From positions 186,001 through 250,000 of the forward strand of contig NZ_LJIZ01000003.1 of the NCBI RefSeq assembly GCF_001420605.1: DNA of 64,000 nt, read 5' to 3'. The DNA comes from Bacillus sp. FJAT-25509 (GTDB taxonomy: Bacteria > Bacillota > Bacilli > Bacillales > Bacillaceae_G). Under the pieces are notes generated by a model. It did not search any database, had not been told where the DNA came from, and saw only the letters and a program-made list of their open reading frames with translations. A program made the translations under genes and the position numbers. This document shows positions 25,258-34,797 of this stretch, piece after piece. Positions within the stretch are counted from its first letter, which is position 1. Each line of letters opens with the position of its first letter.

Positions 25258-27711
25258 TCAATTGATCTTAAAAGAAAGTGGCTTTGATTTGTTTCCAGCG
25301 AGATCTTTTGCTATTATGGTAACGATTTGTCCTTTCTTTTGTGGAGGAATGTATAAATCAAACCCTGCATCTCTAACACTTGACCAATTGTGTGCAATTA
25401 ATTTTGTACCTTTTCTCACTTCAATTTCCACATGGTGTTGAGTTTTTCCTGAAAGCATATACCATTTTTTTGTTTTTACAATTTTTTTACTCATTGTAAA
25501 AGTTGGAGGTGTTTTATCGATCACGGTCAGATATGTTTGACCCGAATAATTTCCGCCTTTATCTTTAAATTTCACATACAGTTCTGTCCCTGCTTTTTGC
25601 TTCGGAATGTGAATTATAAAACTACCGTCCGATGAGACAGTGCCTGAGCCAATTAGTTTACTAGGATGCATCGAGTAAACAAGAACTGCAACCCCTGGTT
25701 CTCCTTTTCCAGTTACTTTCCCTTCATAATCAGTTGCATAAGGTTTTAATGGATTCGCAGGAGGTGTTTTATCTTTCACAGTTAATTTAATTGGTGGCGA
25801 AACATTCCCACTATGATCCTTCGCCTGAATAGAGACTATTGTCCCCGCTTTTTGTATCGGATAATTGATAAAATATGTTCCATCTTCTTTAACGGTCGTT
25901 GTGGCGATGATTTTACTATTTGCCGTAAATGTAATGGTTGAATAAGGTTCTCCTTTTCCAAGCATCCCATTTGTTCGGTCTGACATTTCTTCTACCTCTT
26001 TGATTGTTGGAATTGTAACGTCTTTAATAGGGATAAATAGTTCGTTTTCACCTGTATTACCATTTAGCACTTGTAATTCATCTATTCGCATCCTGAGATA
26101 GGTGCTGTACACATGCCCCTGTATTGGGACAGAGAAATGCCCGTTTTCGTCACTTTCACCAACTCCAGCAAGTTTCTCTTGGGCTTCGAGTGGATTAAAC
26201 GTATAAAAATGAATATGAACGTTTGGTAGAGTCTGCCCACTTACTATTTTTCCATTATTGTATATCTGATCAACCGTTGCATAAGGTTGAAAGGTTGCTT
26301 TTAAATTATAGTCTTGATTACGACCATACTCTCCGTTTGGCGATTGAACGGTCAACTTATAAGGATAGATATTTTCATTAATCAAATAGGTATAAACAGT
26401 CTCGTCCCCTTCTTCTCTCACAAACGTTGGTTGTAAATAATAAGTCATTCGAAGATCAAGTTGTTCATTAAAATTAGAACGAAATCGTAGTTGAAGAATC
26501 CCTTTTCGATCAACTTTAGGAATCGAATAAAAATCAAGATCATGTAAATAGTCCATTTTCCCGTCATAGACTTGATCAAAATTAATAAATGAAGGATTTT
26601 TTCCATTCGTCCACTCGTCTGACTCTGGGACATCAGTTCGTCGAATCGTATACATCCCGTTTTTCATTGCATCGTTTTTTCTTTTGACTTTCACATAATA
26701 CGTACCCGGCAATAAATAACCATCGTACGGATAGTTTTCATCCGTCGATACACTAGAATAAAAATTTGAATTGACGATTTCGACATCCGCACTCTGAGTG
26801 TCTAAAACGACTCGAGTACGTTCAGGTACACTCACTTTGTACCAGTCAACGTCAAATGAATTGGTAAAGGATGCGTGATACTCAACATCGGGTAATAATT
26901 CAGTTGCTTGCTGTCTTATATTATTTGGTTCACCCTCGGCGTTTTGAGAAAATTCATCATTTGTCGGAAACGAGACTTCTAGCTTGTAGTCAACTTCTTT
27001 TGAATGATTGGTATTCGGTGGTGTAACGGTTATAAAATATGTACCTGGTTCAACGAGTTCATCGATTGAATTACCATAAGTCGTTTGGTCATCTAAATAC
27101 CACTTGCTTCCATCTTCATTTTCCAACCAGATTCCATAATCGAGTGTCTGTGAAACACCGGATATTGCAGCGAATAATTCACCTGATTTTTCTACTGTTA
27201 TTTTATACACATCACGATCGTAAGCGTCTTCGATATAGCCTGAAATGGTTTCTCCGCTTTGAAGAGGATAAGCAAGGCCTTTTACATCATTTGGTTCGTA
27301 GACTTGATTCCAAGTCGGTTGATCAGTAGGTAGAATGATTTTATACTGATACGAAATCGGATAATCGATATTGATAGGACCACGGATTTCTAACGCATAC
27401 GTTTTTCCCTTTGAGACCTTAAAAACGGACGGATTTCGAACCGCATCAACAAGTTTGCCATTTTCATCGTAAAAGTACGCACTAGTCTTCGCTATCGGTG
27501 AAATAGAATAAACTGCTATTTCACCAGAGGCATCCGGTGTAATCTCATACCGATGAATCTCATTGAATGAATTAAGTTGTCCATCTATTTCATTTGTGTC
27601 ACTTCCCGTGTAAACGTAAACTTTTTTGTCCACCGCTTCAGCTACAGCATTGTTTGGTAATTGTGCTGCAAATAATATAATCAGGACGAATAAGTAAAAT
27701 CGAGTTTTCAT
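25258..27711 (-). CDS. Secreted PPC and Ig-like repeat protein, no enzyme domain
   Basis: The 817-residue precursor has a signal peptide (1-24). It then has several pre-peptidase C-terminal-type beta domains (DVYKITVEKSGELFAAISG, DWYKVSVPERTRVVLDT, DLDFYSIPK), each opened by a PND/PNN motif. The C-terminal half has at least three bacterial Ig-like repeats with GxGEPG/Y motifs, each followed by VKDKTPP- or VIDKTPP-type linkers. The Ig repeats resemble those in the L,D-transpeptidase at 5209-6564. There is no catalytic site and no sorting signal. It is probably an extracellular or wall-associated adhesin or scaffold; the exact role is unknown. Confidence 0.75.
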   Translation of the reverse strand: MKTRFYLFVLIILFAAQLPNNAVAEAVDKKVYVYTGSDTNEIDGQLNSFNEIHRYEITPDASGEIAVYSISPIAKTSAYFYDENGKLVDAVRNPSVFKVSKGKTYALEIRGPINIDYPISYQYKIILPTDQPTWNQVYEPNDVKGLAYPLQSGETISGYIEDAYDRDVYKITVEKSGELFAAISGVSQTLDYGIWLENEDGSKWYLDDQTTYGNSIDELVEPGTYFITVTPPNTNHSKEVDYKLEVSFPTNDEFSQNAEGEPNNIRQQATELLPDVEYHASFTNSFDVDWYKVSVPERTRVVLDTQSADVEIVNSNFYSSVSTDENYPYDGYLLPGTYYVKVKRKNDAMKNGMYTIRRTDVPESDEWTNGKNPSFINFDQVYDGKMDYLHDLDFYSIPKVDRKGILQLRFRSNFNEQLDLRMTYYLQPTFVREEGDETVYTYLINENIYPYKLTVQSPNGEYGRNQDYNLKATFQPYATVDQIYNNGKIVSGQTLPNVHIHFYTFNPLEAQEKLAGVGESDENGHFSVPIQGHVYSTYLRMRIDELQVLNGNTGENELFIPIKDVTIPTIKEVEEMSDRTNGMLGKGEPYSTITFTANSKIIATTTVKEDGTYFINYPIQKAGTIVSIQAKDHSGNVSPPIKLTVKDKTPPANPLKPYATDYEGKVTGKGEPGVAVLVYSMHPSKLIGSGTVSSDGSFIIHIPKQKAGTELYVKFKDKGGNYSGQTYLTVIDKTPPTFTMSKKIVKTKKWYMLSGKTQHHVEIEVRKGTKLIAHNWSSVRDAGFDLYIPPQKKGQIVTIIAKDLAGNKSKPLSFKIN

Positions 27712-28134
27712 GTTTGCTCAGCTCCCCATTTCATAGTATAGCAATAAATTTGACTGAATTATATAACTTCTAGAATCCAATGGTAAAAAGTAATTATTTA
27801 TTTAAAACGTGAAATTATCTTTATTTCTTTAGAAGTAAACTCGTTAAATATGGAGTTTTCCAAGATGATTTACTCATTCTTCTCATTAGGCTCACTTGAA
27901 TTAAAGTTCATAGTTTGAATATTAAAAAGGACTGTCATTTTTTTTTGACAGTCCTTTTAATATTATTAGATTGATTGATAAGTTCTTCTTAAATAGTTCC
28001 ATAATAATTAAGAACTGCATATAAAAAGAATTACTTTTTCATTACATTTTTACTGTTCAAATAAATCACATTTAATTGAACAAAAAAATCATAATTAGAA
28101 ACTATAATAACTATTAATCTTTAATTTCTTCGTT
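27712..28134. other. Intergenic region with a terminator
   Basis: It holds the promoter region of the PPC/Ig gene on the left and a strong terminator at 27924-27958 for the ABC operon. Nothing else is seen. Confidence 0.5.
27924..27958 (-). terminator. Terminator of the ABC exporter operon
   Basis: The stem AAAAGGACTGTCA / TGACAGTCCTTTT with a poly-T loop. A near copy is found at 40047-40079. Confidence 0.85.
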
Positions 28135-29769
28135 TCAAAAATTCCAAATCGTTTTATAAGCATGTTTCCATGAAAAGAACGTTACAATAATTAACAATAC
28201 TAAATAAATCAATACACCAAATGGAATAAACGTTATTCCCCAGTGAATTAAGGCCAAAATCCCCCCTAAAACTAAGGCAATCAATATTTTAATACCAGAA
28301 TTTTGTTGAGCATCCTCAAACGACTCTGAAAATGGGAGCGATCCTTTAAGATAATTTGAGCAAATAACGGTATATAAAATTGAGCTTACAAAAACAACTA
28401 ATATATCAGGAATTATTTTAATACCAAAGATTCCGATAAAAATTATACTTAAAATAAAATAGACAGGAAAATATAGATTTGCAATAAATATTTTTAAAGT
28501 TGCACTATATAATGGTGCGAGGTTTGATACTGGCGCTGTTTTATAGATCCAAGCTCCTTTATATTTCCCGGAATATTTTAGCATGGCGATTGCATTCGGA
28601 ATGATTAAGCAAGACATATAAATCGTTAAATAACTCTTGCTTAATACTAAATGATGATAAGAATAAATTTGTAGTTGATTAAATAAGAAAACGAATGGGA
28701 GAACGATTGATAATCCTAATGATGGATAAACCTTTAGTCTAAATTCTCTTTCATTTCGCATCATATTATCTGCGAATTTAAAAAATACCTTTTCTTCATT
28801 ATTATTGCAAATAACTCTAGACAGCCAATTCTTCCACTTACTGTCTTTTTTTCGATTAATACCACTATTATTTGATAATTTTTGAAGATTTTTCTCAAAG
28901 GATGGGATCAATAAACTATAGAACATGATCGCAATAATAGGGATTATTACTGCTAAAATAGAAAATCCAATAAGATATGTACTCGTGTTACGATTTAAAA
29001 TTAACTCAAATGGCGCCCCAAACCAAATAGGGGGAATAAGAAAATGATACCAAGTTGGCGAAAATGACATATCTAGATTTACTAAACTAAATGCTCTACC
29101 AACAAGTTGATAACCTACAGCAATTGAAATTGATAGTCCGATTTGGACGTAATTGATAATATCTTTTAACTTTTCACCATCAAAAAATCTTAAAATGAAA
29201 TAATAGATAATCGACGTTAAGACAACTATAAATAAATTAACGAGAAGAAGCTCTACAATTGCCAAAATTAAGAATAATAATCCGTGTCTAAATGTCCCAA
29301 CTATTACTGGCAAAGCTGTAATTGATGTTGTTATTAATATAAGATAGATTGATATATGTACCATTTTTGCAGCAGTAATCGTCTTTTTTCCAATTGGTTT
29401 TGTATGTAGAATCCCCTTATCTTTCACATCAAGTAAGACATTTGAAAAATCCGAGATCATTGATGTCATGATGAGGAACATAATAATGCCAAAAAAAGCG
29501 CTCATTTCATATACATAACTTTTTCCAAAAAGCACTAAAGGAATGAGCATCAAACTAAGTAAAGCATACACTCCTAATGATTTTATGATTCCATTTTCTT
29601 CGTCTTTCTTTGTTTTCTTGTTATTTTGATTAAAAATGGTCGGTGTCCTACGACTATCCATTGTTAATTTTACGGCTAAAATTTTACGCATGATTGGATA
29701 CTCAACACCAAACAATTCAAATAGCGGTCGAAAAAAGTCTAAGATTTTTAACATAGGGAAATCCTTCAT
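28135..29769 (-). CDS. ABC exporter membrane protein
   Basis: The 544-residue protein has about 12 membrane helices in two clusters, with a charged loop near the middle (LQKLSNNSGINRKKDSKWKNW). It follows the ATPase gene after two bases (TAA-cg-ATG) and uses the AGGGGGGAT at the end of that gene. It therefore forms the permease of a two-gene exporter. The type resembles large permeases of uncharacterised Bacillus exporters. The cargo is unknown. Confidence 0.75.
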   Translation of the reverse strand: MKDFPMLKILDFFRPLFELFGVEYPIMRKILAVKLTMDSRRTPTIFNQNNKKTKKDEENGIIKSLGVYALLSLMLIPLVLFGKSYVYEMSAFFGIIMFLIMTSMISDFSNVLLDVKDKGILHTKPIGKKTITAAKMVHISIYLILITTSITALPVIVGTFRHGLLFLILAIVELLLVNLFIVVLTSIIYYFILRFFDGEKLKDIINYVQIGLSISIAVGYQLVGRAFSLVNLDMSFSPTWYHFLIPPIWFGAPFELILNRNTSTYLIGFSILAVIIPIIAIMFYSLLIPSFEKNLQKLSNNSGINRKKDSKWKNWLSRVICNNNEEKVFFKFADNMMRNEREFRLKVYPSLGLSIVLPFVFLFNQLQIYSYHHLVLSKSYLTIYMSCLIIPNAIAMLKYSGKYKGAWIYKTAPVSNLAPLYSATLKIFIANLYFPVYFILSIIFIGIFGIKIIPDILVVFVSSILYTVICSNYLKGSLPFSESFEDAQQNSGIKILIALVLGGILALIHWGITFIPFGVLIYLVLLIIVTFFSWKHAYKTIWNF

Positions 29770-29771
29770 CG

Positions 29772-30569
29772 TTATCCCCCCTTAACAATGGATACGAATT
29801 CCTCAGCTAAAGCTTGATGTTCATTAAATCCTGTAAGCTGATTAAAAATCTGTTCCAATGATCCTTCTTCATTTTGCTCCTTTAATTCTTTAAAACTACC
29901 ATCTGCTACGATTTTTCCATCATTGATCAATATAATTCGATTACTTATTTTCTCTACTACATCCATAATATGTGATGAATAAAAAATCGTTTTTCCATTA
30001 GCAGCTAGAATGTCTAGAATTTCTTTAAATACCATTACACTATTTGCGTCAAGCCCACTAAGTGGCTCATCCAAAAACAATAGGTCAGGATTATGTATCA
30101 AACTTGAAATGATAAGGACTTTTTGCCTCATTCCCTTTGAAAAAGAAGCAATTCGCGATAAGTAAACTTCATCCAAACCAAATACCTTCATTAACTTCAT
30201 TGCCTTCTCATCAGCTTCGTCAAAATCCATCCCGTATAACTCGCCAACAAATGTTAAATACTCCCTTGCTGTAAGATTATCGTAAAGTTCAGCAATTTCA
30301 GGAACATAACCAATTCTCTTCTTGTATTCAACATGCTGATCCGAAATTTCCTCCCCAAAAATCTCAACCTTTCCAGAGTAATTCCCTTCTAGACCTAATA
30401 AAATTTTAATCGTCGTACTTTTTCCTGCTCCGTTTGGTCCAATATAGCCAATAATTTGTCCTCGATGAACAGTTAAATCAATTCCTTTTAATACCGATTT
30501 TGCACCATAGTCCTTCTTTAGATCCTTTAAGCATAATACGACTTCTTGTTTTGTATCGATGATGGTCAC
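29772..30569 (-). CDS. ABC transporter ATP-binding protein
   Basis: The 265-residue protein has Walker A GPNGAGKST, a signature SFSKGMRQKV in place of LSGGQ, Walker B LLFLDEPLSGLD and a switch His in SSHIMDVV. This is the pattern of export ATPases of the CcmA/drug-export type. The start is uncertain: GTG 30569 follows no separate ribosome site and overlaps an AGGTGA string, which is itself followed at normal distance by ATC codons. It is the first gene of the operon with the large permease. Confidence 0.9.
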   Translation of the reverse strand: MTIIDTKQEVVLCLKDLKKDYGAKSVLKGIDLTVHRGQIIGYIGPNGAGKSTTIKILLGLEGNYSGKVEIFGEEISDQHVEYKKRIGYVPEIAELYDNLTAREYLTFVGELYGMDFDEADEKAMKLMKVFGLDEVYLSRIASFSKGMRQKVLIISSLIHNPDLLFLDEPLSGLDANSVMVFKEILDILAANGKTIFYSSHIMDVVEKISNRIILINDGKIVADGSFKELKEQNEEGSLEQIFNQLTGFNEHQALAEEFVSIVKGG

Positions 30570-30741
30570 CTACTTTTTATTTAATACTTCCATATTAATA
30601 GACTACTAATCTTATTGAAAAGAGTAGGATTTACCATATTTTAGGAGATTCTTTACGATAATAGAAGAATTATATGTCTGTTTTAAGGAAATTGAAAATG
30701 ATTCAATAGTTTTAGAAAATTCATATGAGTCAATATAAAAA

Positions 30742-30766
30742 AGCATCGATCTGCAAAATCGATGCT
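30742..30766 (-). terminator. Terminator of the helD gene
   Basis: The perfect stem AGCATCGAT / ATCGATGCT, with A and T runs, lies downstream of the helicase stop codon. Confidence 0.8.
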
Positions 30767-30838
30767 CTTTAATATTGTATTAAATAATTGAAAATGCTGT
30801 TTAATTTTAGCGCTTAGTTAAAATAATGAGTATTGTAA

Positions 30839-32956
30839 TTAAACAGTCTGAATTGGTGGTTTTTCAATTAATGGAGATTTGTTTCCAGAATATAATACAG
30901 TCAAATTGTGAAGTGCTCGAGTACATCCAACATAAAGTAACTTAGCGTCTTGTTTCGTTTCTTCATAATGCACGTCATCTACATCGACAAGTAGTACCGC
31001 ATCAAATTCAAGTCCTTTAGAAAGATACACCGGTACTACCGAAATTCCACCTTCGTATTTTCTCTGTTTTGAATGGATAAAAGATATTTCTTCTCCAGCT
31101 ACGGATAATTCACTATGTAAAATTGCACACTCATCTTCAGTACGGCCAATAATTGCAATTGTATCCATTTTATCCTTTTTTAATTGTTGGATAGAATTAA
31201 TTATGACTTGAATCCGATTTGTATGATCTACTTCTTGTATTTTAACTTTTTCTCCACTTCGAAATACTGGATTTGCTAAGCTAACAGGAATATTTGCTTT
31301 TTTTATAATCTCATTCGCAAAATGAATGATTTCCATTGTTGAACGATAGCTTCTATTTAACTCGTAATAGGTTACTTCTTTTTCATTGAATACATCTAAA
31401 AATTCATCCCAAGTATTGATCCCTTGGTACTCGTGAATGGCTTGGGATAAATCGCCTAGAATGGTGAACGAATTTCCAATCGTCATCTGCTTTAATAATG
31501 CAATTTGAAACGGTGAAAAATCTTGCGCTTCGTCTACTATTACATGATGAAACTTTTGATTTGACTCAATTCCAAACAGTCGATTGTGAATATATACTAG
31601 TGGAGCCAAATCCTCCTGATCCATCTCTTTCTTTTTACAATTTAAAGATGTAGATTTAATAATATCTGCCGGTATTTCGTCTACAATCGAAGCATCCTTT
31701 GTTGTAGTGAATAGAGATTTATAGAAAGTAAGTGCAGTATGCTTTGGCCATTGTTTCATATAAGAATTTAAATATTGAGTTGCTTTTTTCTTTTTTTCTT
31801 TTCTTATGTTAGTTTCTTCAATAACCTTTAGCTCATTATCTATCCATTTCTTAAGCCTTGCAACAATCCGTTCTCTCCGTTTAGCAAGTGGATAATGTTT
31901 ATACTCAAAACTAAACCAATGTTTAAGCGTTTCTTTATCAATCATTCTCTTTTTCCATGGTTTGAAATCATTTTCAGGAACCGCTGAGGCTTCATATCTA
32001 TCCATACATCGATCAATATATGACATAAAATGAGTTGAGCCTTTCCATTTACCTGGACTATTTTGATTAATTTCAAGGCGGTTCGCACCAGTTGCGAACC
32101 ATTTGTTTAGGTTTTCTGATGAATCCTTTTGTTTTACTTCATGGTCGAGAGTATTTAATGCCCAATCAGAAAATGTTGTTTGTTGAATGCCACCTACCCC
32201 TAGCTCAGGAAGAACGTTTGAAATATAGTCTAGAAACATATTATTAGGTGCAAAAATAATCATTTTATCTGCCCTTAATGTTTCGCGGTATTGGTAAATT
32301 AGAAATGCAAGTCGATGAAGAGCAACAGTTGTTTTTCCACTTCCTGCTACTCCTTGAATGACTAATGGTGTATTTTTAGATGAACGAATAATATCATTTT
32401 GTTCAGATTGAATAGTAGATACAATATCCTTTAAGCGATTATCTTTGTTTTCACTTAATCGATATAGAAGAAAATCATCAGTAGTTGATACATCTTGATC
32501 GCCTTTTACATATGTATCTACAACGCGTTGGAGATTTTTTTTGCGGATTACTATATTTCGTTTTAAATAGATGATCCCTTCGATAATTCCTTCAGGAGAT
32601 TCATAATAAGCAAGTTCGTCTCCTCCTGTAAATGAATAAAACATACTTGCAATTGGAGCACGCCAATCAATTATCAATGGATTTTCTGTCGCTTGTTCTG
32701 AAATCCCTACTTTTCCTATGTAAACTGGTACCGACTGTTTATGCTCCTCTTGAAAATCCATTCGACCAAAATAAGGTTCATTTTTAGCTAAGCGAAGATT
32801 TCTTCGATTTGTTTCTCGAATTCCTTCAAGTACTTGTTCGGTTACATCACTTCCAGTGTAAACGGGAATCCCTTCAAGTTTCGTTAACTGCTTTTCCATT
32901 TCGGTTAAAATAGTGTTTAAATATTGAAGTTCTTCATTATATTGTTGTGTAGACAT
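30839..32956 (-). CDS. helD: HelD-type RNA polymerase recycling helicase
   Basis: The 705-residue superfamily 1 ATPase has an N-terminal coiled-coil arm (1-60), the HelD motif DWRAPIASMFY (97-107), Walker A GVAGSGKTT (202-210), Walker B VDEAQDFSPFQ and helicase motifs VPVYLSKGLEFDAVL and LYVGCTRA near the C-terminus. In B. subtilis HelD removes and recycles stalled RNA polymerase. At 705 residues it is somewhat shorter than the B. subtilis protein. It is monocistronic. Confidence 0.88.
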   Translation of the reverse strand: MSTQQYNEELQYLNTILTEMEKQLTKLEGIPVYTGSDVTEQVLEGIRETNRRNLRLAKNEPYFGRMDFQEEHKQSVPVYIGKVGISEQATENPLIIDWRAPIASMFYSFTGGDELAYYESPEGIIEGIIYLKRNIVIRKKNLQRVVDTYVKGDQDVSTTDDFLLYRLSENKDNRLKDIVSTIQSEQNDIIRSSKNTPLVIQGVAGSGKTTVALHRLAFLIYQYRETLRADKMIIFAPNNMFLDYISNVLPELGVGGIQQTTFSDWALNTLDHEVKQKDSSENLNKWFATGANRLEINQNSPGKWKGSTHFMSYIDRCMDRYEASAVPENDFKPWKKRMIDKETLKHWFSFEYKHYPLAKRRERIVARLKKWIDNELKVIEETNIRKEKKKKATQYLNSYMKQWPKHTALTFYKSLFTTTKDASIVDEIPADIIKSTSLNCKKKEMDQEDLAPLVYIHNRLFGIESNQKFHHVIVDEAQDFSPFQIALLKQMTIGNSFTILGDLSQAIHEYQGINTWDEFLDVFNEKEVTYYELNRSYRSTMEIIHFANEIIKKANIPVSLANPVFRSGEKVKIQEVDHTNRIQVIINSIQQLKKDKMDTIAIIGRTEDECAILHSELSVAGEEISFIHSKQRKYEGGISVVPVYLSKGLEFDAVLLVDVDDVHYEETKQDAKLLYVGCTRALHNLTVLYSGNKSPLIEKPPIQTV

Positions 32957-33123
32957 TTTTCTACCCCCTTTATGTAAATAAATAGCCGAATTTTCAGACG
33001 GAAAGCTATTGTATCAAGAAGTATATTAAAAAGTAAAGAGATTTAAAAAATAAAATATTTGTTTATCATTTGGTTTTACTTCAAAAAATTTACAAAAGCT
33101 CATATACGTAAGCAGTGTAAAAT

Positions 33124-33163
33124 AAAAAAGATGAACCTGTAGTAAACAGAAATCATCTTTTTT
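33124..33163 (-). terminator. Terminator-like hairpin after the ger remnants
   Basis: The stem AAAAAAGATGA / TCATCTTTTTT with an inner CTGT/ACAG pair lies downstream of the GerC-like remnant. Confidence 0.7.
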
Positions 33164-33308
33164 CTGAGACTTAACGTTTTCTTAGGTTCTTCTCTAAAGG
33201 GCATATTCTACAATCGAGACTTTTTTTATTTTTAATAGCCAAAATATCATGTTTTATTTATCTTATTCCTCATCAAATGAATTTTTCATATTTCAATCTT
33301 TAATTCCT

Positions 33309-33758
33309 TTACATTGATAACCCTTTATCAACCAAAATAATTTTAACCTTAACCTTAATTTTTGATTGTTGAAATGCACCAACCCAATTATCTTCTACTT
33401 TTTTCCATTCTGAGTATTTAAATGATCTAGCAAAAAGACCGAGGCCAATTGGGTCCAACTTGTCATTTTGGAAGGATTTAACAAGTTGATTTAGTTCTTT
33501 TTGTAATTCATTTTCTATTTCCTTTTTTAACTTTCCTTGCGAATTGTCATTTAATTTTATTGGAGATTCTGTTATTGCTACCGGTAATTTGAGATTTATA
33601 GTAAATTGGTATTTACCACCATCATATTTTTTTTTTACATTCCTTTTTATATCAGTAATATAAAAACTGATTCTGCTATTTGGGATTGTATTTTCATTTT
33701 TGTTGTGTTGTTTCGCATTTAACCACATTGCTAATTGTCCTTCATTATGCCGCTTCAT
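33309..33758 (-). pseudogene. C-terminal part of a GerC-type germination lipoprotein
   Basis: The 149-residue frame corresponds to the C-terminal Spore_GerAC domain: ISFYITDIKRNVKKKYDGGKY..., EIENELQKELNQLVKSFQ, and DPIGLGLFARSFKYSEWKKVEDNW. The normal N-terminal half, with signal peptide and lipobox, is missing. The frame overlaps the end of a truncated GerA-type gene by 14 bases. An internal deletion has removed the rest of gerA, all of gerB and the start of gerC. ATG 33758 is a by-product of the junction. No functional lipoprotein is expected. Confidence 0.8.
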
Positions 33759-34473
33759 CTGGTCTTTCTGTCGTTAATATTTGCGGAAATGGTGAAAATT
33801 GATTTCTCTCCATTAATTGAGCCAGTTGATTTGCATTTAACACTGAATCTACTTTTATTTCTGAAATTCTATTTTCTACAGATAATAGGAGATTCTCATC
33901 AACTACACGATCTAAATAAGCAATTGACACAATGCTTCTATTCTCATTTCCAATTTCAGTTTGTTTTGTTCGAAAATCTTTATTTTGAATAAATCTACGG
34001 AGCAAGGCAATGTTAGCTTGATATGTTTCAACAAAAGAAATTCTTGAACCTTTCAGCGAATTATCGATATTTGGTGGCATGAATGTTCTATGAGGTGGAT
34101 TCTCTGTAGAATAAATAAAAGCAGATGAGATGCCGTCTAAAAATAAAATACTCTTACCATCTAATATAGATTTTTCGATTTTAGGAATTCGAATCGTACT
34201 TTCCGTATTATTATTTACGAATATCTCGAAATCTTTTTTTTGCGAAATATTATTAATAAATGAATCAATTTTTTGGTCATTTACTAGTCCAGATAAATAA
34301 ATTAAAAGTGCAGGCTTTTCATCAATCATTAGAATTTTTTTTACAAGGTCAGATGTAGGGAAAATTGATTCTATGATTTCGAAGTTTTCATTAAGATTTC
34401 CTTTGGGATTTATTGTGAAATTATGGATATTATTTTTCTTATTTTTTTCGTTTCTTCCATTTAAATGATCCAC
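33745..34473 (-). pseudogene. N-terminal soluble part of a GerA-type germinant receptor subunit
   Basis: The 242-residue frame matches the N-terminal cytoplasmic domain of spore germinant receptor A subunits: LFLDGISSAFIYST, KGSRISFVETYQANIALLRRFIQN, and the family motif SPFPQILTTERPDEAA. It stops immediately after the TERPD motif, just where the membrane domain should begin. Full-length A subunits are about 480 residues or more. The next frame is a GerC C-terminus, so this locus is a deletion remnant. It cannot make a working receptor. Confidence 0.85.
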
Positions 34474-34797
34474 TTAATATTTCATCCCTTTACTAAAAAC
34501 TAGAACTATTTTAGATAAATCAACCTGTCAATTACGACTCTAAAATTATCCTAATTAGTATGCGCATCTTTGCTGCATTTCATGATTGAGAGTTTAAATA
34601 ATGTGTATAAAGAAATTTTTATTAAATTGTTTGTGAAATAAATACTAATTTAACGATAAGAATTCGATCGTTTTGTACGATAAATTAGAATTAGATCATA
34701 AACCTCAAACAAATAAAAAGGCATGAATCAGATTAATTTTCGGATTCATGCCTAAGATACTGCAATATATTATATTTTTTTATTAAAGTTAGTTGCC
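34474..34797. other. Intergenic region between the ger remnant and the YerA-like gene
   Basis: It contains the terminator at 34719-34753 for the upstream operon and A+T-rich DNA where the ger promoter should lie. No ORF is supported. Confidence 0.4.
34719..34753 (-). terminator. Terminator of the azlC-azlD-yerA operon
   Basis: The perfect stem AGGCATGAATC / GATTCATGCCT lies after the stop codon of the YerA-like gene and has A/T runs. Confidence 0.85.
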
